NCBI GenBank assembly: GCA_009859145.1
Contig: VRVR01000040.1
Span: 1-64,000, forward strand
Reading direction: 5' to 3'
Source of the DNA: Andalucia godoyi
Taxonomy: Eukaryota; Discoba; Jakobea; Jakobida; Andaluciidae
Length of the DNA stretch: 64,000 nucleotides
In this document: positions 26,604-35,800 of the stretch, in pieces
Layout of the letters: each line of letters begins with the position of its first letter
Numbering within the stretch: the stretch's first letter is position 1
Position numbers and translations under genes: made by a program
Notes under the pieces: model-generated
Seen by the model: only the letters and a program-made list of their open reading frames with translations
Told to the model about the DNA's origin: nothing
Databases searched by the model: none

Positions 26604-27596
26604 GCCTGCGGATCGATGATCGCGATCGAAGGTCGTGTCGAACCGTGCAGTAGGCTGAATTTAATTTTCTTTTTTAAATTTGTCTTTTTGCAGGTCGATG
26701 GGGTGGAGGAGGGACTCGGTCGCGATGATCCGCAGGTTTTCTGTCGGCGGCTTCGCCGAATCATGTTTATCTATTGCAAGACTGAAGCAGAGAGTGCGGA
26801 CCTGTGTGTCCCGCAAATCTCTACATTTTGTGGACCATCTCAATTTTTTGCAATTTTGTCCTGGTCCGTTGTTTATGAATCAATTCACTGAAACGCTCTG
26901 CGTTGTGTTTTGATGATGCGCTTCACTTGCCTTAGCATCAGTAAATTTTTGGATTGTGCTACGCTGCAGTGCTTTTTTTTCTCCCTCCCTCCTTCCTCCC
27001 CCAACACTTCCGTTTTGCTAAACCAGCCTCCTCGGATTTCCACCGCTGGCCAAAACACGAATCATTATTGGTCATCATCGGCTAAGCTGTCACCGACGAC
27101 AGATCCAATTTGGGGCGAACACCAACTCTTCAATGCAGACTGCTCTGCATCAAAGGGTCATCGCTTCGTCTTGCTCTCCGCCTCCGACGAGACGGGATCA
27201 ACGGGTTTCTTTGTTCTCGCTATCCTCGGGCATGGCCGGTTTGCGTATGTCGGAAAGACCTCTCTTCGAATCCATGAGATGATTTGTCTTTGATGAAAGG
27301 CGCTGCTTGAGCGTTCGATTACGAAAAACACAAACAGAAAAAAAGAAAAAGAAAAAAATTGAAATCGAAAGAAGGAAATGGTGTAGAATGAAGAATGAAG
27401 AAATTCTGGATAAGAAATCTTTGTGCTGGTGAAAAAAGCTCTCGATACGATATTGTTTGCTCAACATTGCTACGCAAAAACGGTCATCCGTTTCATTTTT
27501 ACTATTTTATTCTATTATTTATTTGTTAGTTTGTATATTTAAATTCTTCTTATTTTTTATCTAAGTTTTCCTTGTTCATTTGTCTGCTGCAAGGAT
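26604..27596. other. TrxR 3' UTR and upstream region of next gene
   Basis: This holds the 3' untranslated region of thioredoxin reductase, where a SECIS element is expected. A hairpin at 26,789-26,822 is clear (AGAGA/TCTCT outer stem, GCGGAC/GTC-CGC inner stem) but lacks the SECIS ATGA/GA core. A pyrimidine tract ending in TTTTTGCAG (26,693) looks like a 3' splice site, so the UTR may be spliced. The second half is AT-rich, with T-runs near 27,480-27,570 ahead of the next gene. I see no convincing gene. Confidence 0.4.
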
Positions 27597-28868
27597 ATGA
27601 AGGTCGCTCGGGTTGCAGTTTACAGCGCTGTGTTTTCTGTGCTGTGGGCACTGTCTACTGCGGCGCCAACCGTGATTGGCAACTACTCGTACACGTATGC
27701 CATGCCCCTGAATGTGGTGTATTCTTCAGCCGGGTCCGCCATGGTGTCCGGCATCACCTTGAACAATCCTCGTGCCGCGGTTGCCGTTGACGTGAACAGC
27801 GGAAAAGTCACTTGGAACGTGTCCAATGCTGGCGATGTGTTTGTCGCCGCGCCGAAAACCGCGTCTGCGCCGATCGTTGCGCTGTACGACATGGATTATG
27901 ACGCAACGGGCCTCACTGTTCGATTGGTCAATGCTATTCACGGAAAGACCGAATGGTCATACGTGATTGGAAAGTCCGAGGTCGAACCGGGTGATCAGCA
28001 CGTCGTGTTCGCTGCAAACGCACCCGTGTTTGCCGTGCTGACGAACGTCCTGGACTTTGGCGACGGTGCTTATGGACTGGTCCGCATCTTCAAGACGGAT
28101 TTCTCGAATCCGTCCCAAACCGTTCTGCTGGCAAATGTTTCTCTGCCGCACTTGGACAACGCAGTCTCAATGGCAATTTCCGATGACGGTAGAACCGTGC
28201 TTGTCATGTCTGTCGTGGAATCGGCCAAGTCGTATGTCACGTACATCCGGACAATCCGGGATGGAAAGCTGGTCCCGGAAGCGACTGTGACGACAACGGC
28301 CACTCCCGGTGGAGCGTTCTGTGCATCCCCAGACGGTAATCGGTTTGCAATTGGATTCGACACCTTCTTTGCGTTTCAGCGAAAGACCGGAAGCATGGAG
28401 TTCGAGCAAGTGTGGGCAATGACAGAGCACGAGCTTTGTACAGTCTGTGCGTACTCTGCGGACTCGATCACACTTGGCCTCGGGTTGACGGATGATTCGG
28501 TTTCCTCCATTACGGTTGAGCTGTGGAATGCCAAGCAGGCCCCGTACGCAAAGACCTCCGCTTTTGTAGCGAAGGACGACACCGGATCCTTCGAAGACCA
28601 GATCAGCGGTCTCCAGTTCTCTGACGACGGAGCTTTGGTTGCCGTCTCTTCGTGGGGCCATGCCTCAGCAACAGTCCCCACGGTTCGAGTGCTTGCAACA
28701 ACGCCAACCGCAATGACCGTCGAAATGGAGGGCGTGACTCCAGGATCGATGTTCGGCGTCGCAGTTGCCAAGCGACACGATGGAAAGCACGTCGTTGGCG
28801 TCGTTGGCAAATCGGTGCATGCGAACGTCATGGGCTACGGCGGACAAATTACGCTTTTCGAATTCTGA
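27597..28868 (+). CDS. Secreted beta-propeller-like protein, 423 aa
   Basis: I do not recognise a named family. Residues 1-24 form a signal peptide: a Lys/Arg pair near the start, a hydrophobic core VAVYSAVFSVLWALS, and a small-residue cleavage site near TAA-P. The mature part is rich in short beta-strands with repeated patterns such as AVAVDVNSGKVTWNVSNAGDVFVAAP, resembling WD40 or PQQ-type propeller blades. Examples are VNAIHGKTEWSYVIG and SMAISDDGRTVLVMS. A secreted or cell-surface structural role is an inference; enzyme motifs are absent. GC content looks higher and codon choice more biased than in the neighbours (many CGT, GTC and AAG codons), as in highly expressed genes. The ATG at 27597 is the first in frame. 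Confidence 0.65.
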   Translation: MKVARVAVYSAVFSVLWALSTAAPTVIGNYSYTYAMPLNVVYSSAGSAMVSGITLNNPRAAVAVDVNSGKVTWNVSNAGDVFVAAPKTASAPIVALYDMDYDATGLTVRLVNAIHGKTEWSYVIGKSEVEPGDQHVVFAANAPVFAVLTNVLDFGDGAYGLVRIFKTDFSNPSQTVLLANVSLPHLDNAVSMAISDDGRTVLVMSVVESAKSYVTYIRTIRDGKLVPEATVTTTATPGGAFCASPDGNRFAIGFDTFFAFQRKTGSMEFEQVWAMTEHELCTVCAYSADSITLGLGLTDDSVSSITVELWNAKQAPYAKTSAFVAKDDTGSFEDQISGLQFSDDGALVAVSSWGHASATVPTVRVLATTPTAMTVEMEGVTPGSMFGVAVAKRHDGKHVVGVVGKSVHANVMGYGGQITLFEF

Positions 28869-29381
28869 AGATGATTTTATTATTATTTTTTATATGAAAA
28901 GAATACTAGGAGGTTGAAAAAGACTGAAGAACATTACGTAAAAAACCTAGTGTCGCCTTAATCCTTAACGAATTACTCCTTCTTCTTCAATTAGTTCGTC
29001 GATCCGTTCAATATGTGTTGAAAGAGGCAGAGATGCGTCCAAACTCCTGGGGTTCATACCTCACGAGTCTCACGAACTTCACGAGCCTCGTTCGCTCAGC
29101 GATGATAACCTCTTGGTCCGTCCGTCGTAGCTGAGTGGGCGGTTTCATCTTGTACGCTGTCTTCTTCCTTCAATACCGTGCAAGGTCATTGCATTCATGA
29201 ACCGATTGATCGCTATTCTCTTCATTCTCCTGAATCCAGTACTGCAGCCATACGCGACACGTACGAGAATTGGAGTCTACATCCATCCATCCATCCATCC
29301 ATCCATCCATCCATCCATCCATCCATCCATCCATCCGTCCGTCCGTCCGTCCGTCTTTTGTTTCTTTCCCCGTTTGCGTCC
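28869..29381. other. Intergenic region with (CATC)n microsatellite
   Basis: This contains AT-rich 3' sequence, a stretch with three TCACGA units (29,061-29,085), and a tetranucleotide repeat at 29,279-29,355 (CATC units turning into CGTC). The frame of the next gene is open through the repeat, but the repeat would encode Ile-His-Pro-Ser units and is better read as 5' leader. No other gene is visible. Confidence 0.4.
29279..29355 (+). repeat. (CATC)n / (CGTC)n tetranucleotide repeat
   Basis: About 14 CATC units are followed by about five CGTC units, in the leader just upstream of the TPR gene. The switch between the two units suggests one substitution that later spread by slippage. Confidence 0.9.
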
Positions 29382-30725
29382 ATGGCGGAAGACCCTGTTG
29401 AGCATGTGCTGTTTCTTGAGTCGATCATCTCAGGACTGCGCTCCGAGAAGAAAGAACCAGAAGCGCTCCCATTTGCCGAGCAAGCATTGCAGCTTCGCCT
29501 CGAAGTCTACGGACCAGCGCATGCCGACACGATGAAAGCATGCGAATCGTATATTCTAATGTGCAACTCAATCGCTATGGGGGCATTGGCCGCCCAGAAA
29601 CACGAAGAGTGCTACAAACTGCTGAAAAGGGCAGAAACGCTGTCGCATCCCGAATTTGGATCTATGCCGCAAGATGCAGATTCGCACGGACGAAGACTGC
29701 GAGCGCGTGCTATCACGCTGAACAATCTTGCTTGCTACTTCCGAGAGAGAGGAAAGCTCCACGCTGCGTTGTTGTACTTGGACGAGGCGCTGCATCTGGA
29801 ACTGACGTTTTTCAGCCACTTTCCACTCTCTCCTCTTCCTCCTGCCGACTTGATGCAGTGCGCAGACGAGTCGTCGCTTGGCGAAGAAGGAGAAGGACCG
29901 AAGACCGCGCGTACCGCATCGAATTCATCCTCGGACCTGTCTGTCGCTTCGTCTGCATCCTCTCCGAAATCTGGCAACTCTGCTGCAGCTTCGCAGCCTC
30001 GGTTCCGACCAAATCAGCAACTTGCATCCACATACCTCAACTTGGCAGTCGTGTTGTCACAATTAAATAGACATGATGACGCATTGAGACATGTGTGCAA
30101 GGCCGTGGGTGTATTGTTTGGGTTCGATACAGTGCAAGTGGACTCGTCGTTCAAATTTCAGCAGCATCATGAACAAGAGCAAGAACAGCATCAACATCCG
30201 CATCAGCAATCGTGGGCTCCGCAGTCAAGCCGAACCTCCGCGCTCGGTAGCTCGCATAGCAATGCTCCATCGTTCAGCTCGGTGCTCCGCCTTGCACTTC
30301 CAGAAATCGCAGATATCCCTGTCGCCGATGATCATTCCCTCGTGTGTGCAACGCTGTACAACTTGGGAGTAGAGCTGGAGTTCTGCAGGAGGTTGGTAGA
30401 TGCGTTTGTGGCATATCGGCTCGGAGCAAAGTACGCGGAAAGGTATCTCGGGATGGAAAATCCGCTTTCCAGTCAGCTGCTGTCTTCTCTGGGGCATCTT
30501 GGCCAAGTGCTCAAGATCCCCGTGCCGAAACTATCTTCTACCAAACAACCACCGACTTCTCCGCCTCACATTCTTTCTCGCGGTTCGTCCGTTGAGGCCA
30601 ACATTCTACAGAATCAGCGCGTTCCATCCAAGTCCCGCACGGTTCCTCTTGTCCCGGCTCCTCCGTCAACTGCCGGAACTGTGGATCCGAGCCAACCTTC
30701 TTCGTTTCGACGACGAAGAACCTGA
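29382..30725 (+). CDS. TPR-repeat protein, 447 aa
   Basis: The N-terminal half has helical pairs typical of tetratricopeptide repeats of the kinesin-light-chain/nephrocystin-3 sort. Examples are [19 protein letters not shown] with [63 protein letters not shown] and [20 protein letters not shown]. Such arrays mediate protein-protein contacts, so an adaptor role is likely, with partner unknown. A Ser/Ala-rich insertion (~180-205) and a Gln/His-rich stretch (~255-275) interrupt the repeats, and the tail (~385-447) is disordered and basic. The frame is open upstream through the CATC repeat, but the ATG at 29382 fits the start of the folded part. No introns are visible. Confidence 0.7.
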   Translation: MAEDPVEHVLFLESIISGLRSEKKEPEALPFAEQALQLRLEVYGPAHADTMKACESYILMCNSIAMGALAAQKHEECYKLLKRAETLSHPEFGSMPQDADSHGRRLRARAITLNNLACYFRERGKLHAALLYLDEALHLELTFFSHFPLSPLPPADLMQCADESSLGEEGEGPKTARTASNSSSDLSVASSASSPKSGNSAAASQPRFRPNQQLASTYLNLAVVLSQLNRHDDALRHVCKAVGVLFGFDTVQVDSSFKFQQHHEQEQEQHQHPHQQSWAPQSSRTSALGSSHSNAPSFSSVLRLALPEIADIPVADDHSLVCATLYNLGVELEFCRRLVDAFVAYRLGAKYAERYLGMENPLSSQLLSSLGHLGQVLKIPVPKLSSTKQPPTSPPHILSRGSSVEANILQNQRVPSKSRTVPLVPAPPSTAGTVDPSQPSSFRRRRT

Positions 30726-31286
30726 TTGCCCATTGCACACACACACACACACACATACACACACGCACGCATGCACACACATGTTCGCCCTCCACACGAC
30801 CACTCCCGCCGCCCCCATTTTCTTTATCATAATTGTCTATTTGTTTTTCGTTTTTTATTTATATATTTTTTATTTATATATTTTTTCAATGTCCGCATCG
30901 CGCTGGAGGCACAGTGACAAGCTGCTGTAATGAAAACGATCCTCAGAAGCTCACGTACGTCTCGTTCATAGAGCCTCACCGAGAAAAAAGGCGAGTTTTT
31001 CCTTGGGTCGTTGGCTTTGGCTTTGGCTTTGGCTTTGGCTTTGGCTTTGGCTTTGGCTTTGGCTTTGGCTTTCGTCTTCCGTTTTGTTTTGATTATTTAT
31101 GCAGATCAATTATTGTGTTCTGACAATTGCAATTACCATTTTATAAATTTTTATAATTTTTTTTATAAACAGTATTGTTTCCTACTTTTTGGATTGGAAG
31201 CATTCTTCTATACTACTTCTTCTTCTTTTTGTAACAGTGGTGTGGGAAACAAGAACCGAGGGGGAAGAAAAAGATAATTACGTGAG
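30726..31286. other. Intergenic region with (CA)n and (GGCTTT)n
   Basis: Downstream of the TPR gene is a (CA)n run (30,737-30,783), then T-rich sequence, a (GGCTTT)n hexamer array (about 31,010-31,071), and an AT-rich stretch before AsnRS. No gene is visible. Confidence 0.4.
31010..31071 (+). repeat. (GGCTTT)n hexanucleotide array
   Basis: About ten perfect units of GGCTTT lie about 215 bp upstream of the AsnRS start. In the window the other hexamer arrays (GGGCAA near 57.5 kb, GGACAA near 40.0 kb) are in coding sequence; this one is not. Confidence 0.9.
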
Positions 31287-32825
31287 ATGTCGACTCCGAT
31301 TGATGAGAAAGTGTCTGACCTGAGTGTATCCGGAGGTGTCGAGGCTGGCGAGTCCGGAGAGCTGTCGAAGAGCGCTGCGAAGAAGCTTGCGAAGCTCCAA
31401 GCTCTGGAGGAGAAGAAAAAGGCTGCGGAGGAGAAGAAGGCTGCGGAGCGAGCAGAGATTGAGGCGCGTCGTCGTGCTGAAGCCGCGAGCATTGTGGTCA
31501 AGGACGATGAGAGCCTGGGACCGGCGACTCGCATCAAGCTCATGGATGCATCGACGCACGTCGGCCAGCGTGTGCAGCTGAATGGATGGGTGCACCGTCT
31601 TCGCCAGCAAGGGAAAATCATGTTTGTCGTCCTCCGTGACGGAACCGGGTATGCGCAGGTTGTCCTTTCGGGAGATCTTGCAAGGTGTTTCGATGCGGTG
31701 GAGCTGCGCCTGGAGGCGACCATCGAAGTGAAGGGCATCCTCAAACAGGAGGAGCGTGCGGAGGGGGGCTTTGAAGTCTCCGCAGACTATTTCACGACGA
31801 TAGGTGCAACCAATGGAGAGTTTGAGACGATCCTCGCGCCGGATTCCAGCCCGTTTGTGCTGCAGGATCAGCGCCACTTGGTCATCCGCGGAACAAACGC
31901 CTCGAACTTCTTGCGACTGAGGTGTATTGCAACGCATGCGTTCCGAGAGCACTTCTTTTCCAAGAGCTATGTCGAAGTCACGCCGCCGACACTTGTTCAG
32001 ACGATGTGCGAAGGAGGCTCCACGCTGTTCAAGCTGACGTACTACGGCGAGCCTGCGTACATGACCCAGTCATCACAGCTTTATCTCGAGACTTGCATTC
32101 CGTCGCTGGGAAACGTCTTTTGCATCATGCCTTCGTATCGAGCAGAAAAGTCGTCCACGCGTCGGCATCTTTCCGAGTACACGCATGTCGAGGCCGAACT
32201 TCCGTTCATCTCGTTTGAGGATCTCCTCCAAACCATTGAGAACCTCGTGTGTGACGTCGTGGACCGTGTTCGTGCCAAGGCACCCGAGCTGTTGGCTGCG
32301 CTGAACCCGGGTCTTCCTGTATTGAAGCGTCCGTTCAAGCGGATGACGTACGAGGACGCAGTCGCATTTTGCCGAGAGCATCTGATTTACAAGAACGAAG
32401 ACACCAAGGAGTTTTTCGAGTTCGGAGACGATATTCCCGAGGCTCCGGAGCGCAAGATGGTAGACATGATCGGAGAACCAGTGCTCATGTGCAAGTTCCC
32501 GGCTGAGATGAAGGCGTTCTACATGCAGAAGTGCGCAGATGACCGGCGATTGACAGAATCGGTGGATCTGCTGATGCCCGGCATCGGAGAAATCGTCGGA
32601 GGCTCCATGCGTATGTGGGATTACAAGGAACTTATGGAGGCTTATGCACGCGAAGGTATTGATCCGTCCCCTTACTACTGGTACACGGACCAACGCAAGT
32701 TCGGAACATGCCCTCATGGAGGCTATGGTCTTGGATTGGAGCGGTTCATGATGTGGCTGGCAAACGTCGACCATATCCGAGATACATGCCTGTATCCCAG
32801 ATATATGGGCCGCTGCAAACCATAA
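31287..32825 (+). CDS. NARS1: Asparaginyl-tRNA synthetase, cytosolic, 512 aa
   Basis: This class IIb aminoacyl-tRNA synthetase joins asparagine to tRNA-Asn. The N-terminal ~65 residues are a Lys/Ala/Glu coiled coil, as in eukaryotic cytosolic enzymes. An OB-fold anticodon-binding domain (~75-190, with VGQRVQLNGWVHRLRQQGK) follows. The catalytic core contains EVTPPTLVQTMCEGGSTLF and motif 2 SYRAEKSSTRRHLSEYTHVE. Motif 3 is GYGLGLERFMMWL near the end. The signature TQSSQLYLETC matches AsnRS rather than AspRS. Ending in GRCKP matches the usual short tail. Length is close to the usual ~550. The start ATG at 31287 is preceded by purine-rich sequence. It converges on SEC8 with only 50 bp between the stops. 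Confidence 0.95.
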   Translation: MSTPIDEKVSDLSVSGGVEAGESGELSKSAAKKLAKLQALEEKKKAAEEKKAAERAEIEARRRAEAASIVVKDDESLGPATRIKLMDASTHVGQRVQLNGWVHRLRQQGKIMFVVLRDGTGYAQVVLSGDLARCFDAVELRLEATIEVKGILKQEERAEGGFEVSADYFTTIGATNGEFETILAPDSSPFVLQDQRHLVIRGTNASNFLRLRCIATHAFREHFFSKSYVEVTPPTLVQTMCEGGSTLFKLTYYGEPAYMTQSSQLYLETCIPSLGNVFCIMPSYRAEKSSTRRHLSEYTHVEAELPFISFEDLLQTIENLVCDVVDRVRAKAPELLAALNPGLPVLKRPFKRMTYEDAVAFCREHLIYKNEDTKEFFEFGDDIPEAPERKMVDMIGEPVLMCKFPAEMKAFYMQKCADDRRLTESVDLLMPGIGEIVGGSMRMWDYKELMEAYAREGIDPSPYYWYTDQRKFGTCPHGGYGLGLERFMMWLANVDHIRDTCLYPRYMGRCKP

Positions 32826-32875
32826 AGAGGATCTCTAGTACGAAATTTTTCTCTTGTATTCTTATTCATTCATTT

Positions 32876-35800
32876 TCACACAGCTGTCTTGGAAAACAAG
32901 GTCTCAAGGGCAGCCAATGTCGCGACAGACGCCCTGCTTCGGACATGCGTCTCTGTCATCAGCACTGCTCGGTATTCTTCAAAGGAAAACTCTGCACCGG
33001 ATTCGGAGATCTGATGAATCAGTTCGTCCGGGTCGCGGATGTTGAGAAGCGCAAAATACCGACGCGTCCGGTCAAAGGGAGTTTCAGCAGACAAGCGGTT
33101 TGCACCGGTACCACCAAGCAGACCAGAACCTCCAAGAACACCCATCGCATAACCGGTCATGGCGATGAGATTCTGCTGAAGAGCATAGATGTTGCGGTCC
33201 ATTTTCTTTAGGCCATTTGCATTGAACCGCGGCCCGGCCCCTTGCGCATTTATGGCAGCCAGATCGCGAACGGCTGCTGCAGATGCCGACACAGACTTTC
33301 GACTGTCCGCGATTGCAACAGACTTTCGATAATCTGCGGAAGATCCATTCGACAGAAGAGGCAGACTGGGAATCATCTGGCGCAAAGAGCCTTGAAAAAT
33401 GGATGCAAGCAGTTCTGGCAAGCCCGCCATGAGGAAAATGACACCGCCCGGAGCTGCCGGAAGAACGGATATAATCGACTCTTGCACGTGCTGTAAATCA
33501 CGATTCAGTGCCACCACAAAATCATCGGGTTCTGAAGGTTCTTCGTCAATCCAGTAGGAAGCAGTCTTTGAGAGGTTCTGCAGACAATGAGAGGTGCACC
33601 GAGCACGGAGATCCACCTTCAGTGTGAACAAACAGCGGTCCGACAGCAGCGAAAAGTCTTCATAGAAGCGTCGAAGTCGAGGAAACCGATCAAGGAACTG
33701 TCCAATGTATGTGATTCCGTTCGAGGGAGGCTGCGGAGGAGTGCCAGTGTTGGTCTTTCGCCAGATGCTCGCGATTTGTGCGGACGAGGGATTGGACGCA
33801 CTCTGTTGGTTCGCAGAGTTGGAGTCGGGCGCCTTGCCGACGTCCACAACGGACGGCCGCCTTGCTGCAGATGCCGCAAGCGACTTTGAAGTTGCCGACG
33901 AGGACGACAAACCAACACCGTGATTCTTCCACGCTGTCCGAGCGAGATAAAATGCACGAGAAACAGCATTGTTCGAGGAAGTCGAAGAACCACCACCCCC
34001 GCCACCACCGCCGTTACTGCTGCTCGTCGAGAAGCTGCCAGATGCCAGATCATCTCGAATGACTTCCAGAATCGCATCATCATACTGGGGAACATGCGCA
34101 AACCGCGTTCCGAGCAACACCAGCTGCGAAGACAGCCAGCGAAGAGAGACCGTTAGGGATGCCAGCAAATGCACACGCGCAGCGTCCGCAACAATTCGTG
34201 AGCGTGCAATTGCAGACGGAGTATAGAACGTGGTGTCCACCAAACCAGAAATCAGCTTCTCTGATTGCTTGAGCTTCTCCTGAGGGATCGGATCTGACAG
34301 TAGCTGCGTGCCTTTCACAACTTTGGATACATGATGCGCGCCAACGAATCCTGAATACGCACCAGCATTACTTCCGGAGCTGTGTGGGTGAAAATGAGAA
34401 AAGTTTAGCTGGTGCTGGAGCTGAACGGAAGAGAGCAGTCTACGGGGTAAGTACCCGTAGAATGGATCCGAGCGCAGAGTCGCAATCAATTCAGGATCCG
34501 AGCTCATATCCCATCCCCACGCATCTCCAGCAGCGAACTGGCATTTCTTGAAGATTTCCCGGAGCGAGGTCTCGAGAACGGGTTCCATCACAACATGCAC
34601 AATCTCAGATGCATAGGACGGAAGCCTTGCAGTCATGGACCACAAGTCGACGTACACCAGCTCCCATAAAGACAGAATGCCAGGTAAAACTTTCGATTCG
34701 GGATCAATCGGCAGCACAGACATATCAAGAGCACCAGACGTTGTCATCGCAGCATTGGAAAGGGACGGGCTGAGGTTCATCAGCAACGGAAAAGGCGTTG
34801 GTGGCTGCCCGCTGGAAACCGTCGCAGATTCTCGTGGACGAAACCCGTCCATTGATTTCAGAAGAATACGGTCGCACCGCATTCTTGCGTCCAGCTTCAG
34901 TTTTGGCAAGAAAATTCGTTGGACAAACGAGTCAAGAAAGAGCTCCAACTGTGATTTCGAAATGGTCTGTCCGGGAACTATCATGAACTTCGAACATTTT
35001 CGAGAAAAGAGAGAAATGTCGACAAACACTCCCAACACATTGTACACAGAAGGAGGAGCATAATGGCGGAGCATTCGATGGAAAGAAGCATCCTTCTTGT
35101 CCTTTCGATCATCGACGGACGATTGGCTGGAGACGGAAGGGGATTGCAGACCAGGTCCCTGATCAGGCCGATCCTTGTCTGTGCCAGCGCCGCCGCCACC
35201 GCCACCCGATTTAGAGGAAGGCGGCGAAAAGACGGTGGAAGAATACTTTGAGTCCGAACGATCGAACGTCTTCGAGCTTGATTCATTGAATGAGAATCGC
35301 ATGGAAGCAGATCCCGAAGTGGACGAAGCGTCAGTGTAGTGATCCGACCGTGCTTGCACCACAATAACATCTGGACGAGTGTCGAGAAGCTCGACGAGAA
35401 ACGCTTGAAATTCGCTCTGCATTAGTGTCCATACATTCCGCGGATTCAGAATACTTTCTGCGGAACTGCTCGCACCCGACGCCGACGCCGCGCCGCTTGA
35501 TGTGACTAGCCCAAGACAAGATCGCACAATCTCAACAAAATCCGATCGATCCTTGTCAAAAAGCCGCTCCCAAGAGCTGTCGTTCTTGTCGTACAAGCTG
35601 AGATACTCGGCCTTGAGAGTGGCCTCAAAAATAGAAAACAAGTCTTGAACGAGAAAACCAGCCTTCCCATCCGATGCTTGCGTTGCGTGCTGCGCAGTCC
35701 AGAGATTGGGGCGCTCGAGGAATGTGGTCCTGAATTGTACCAATGCTCGCTGGTTCGGCGTCCCTTCGTCCAATTCTTCTTCTCGTGACTGAATCTTCGA

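Noticed and set aside
26604-26660. A hairpin right after the TrxR stop as a SECIS element
   Set aside because: It has ATGA and GA in an internal loop, but the apical loop is only three bases and it starts within about 15 bases of the TGA, too close for known SECIS elements.
26910-27293. A 127-aa open stretch downstream of thioredoxin reductase
   Set aside because: It has no coding character, starts in a T-rich region, and lies where the TrxR 3' UTR is expected.
28930-29170. A possible tRNA gene, because of a GGTTCATACC stretch
   Set aside because: The B-box match is poor and no acceptor-stem pairing was found around it.
31010-31071. Tandem hexamers as a CRISPR array
   Set aside because: The units are 6 bp without spacers, and the DNA is eukaryotic; this is a microsatellite.
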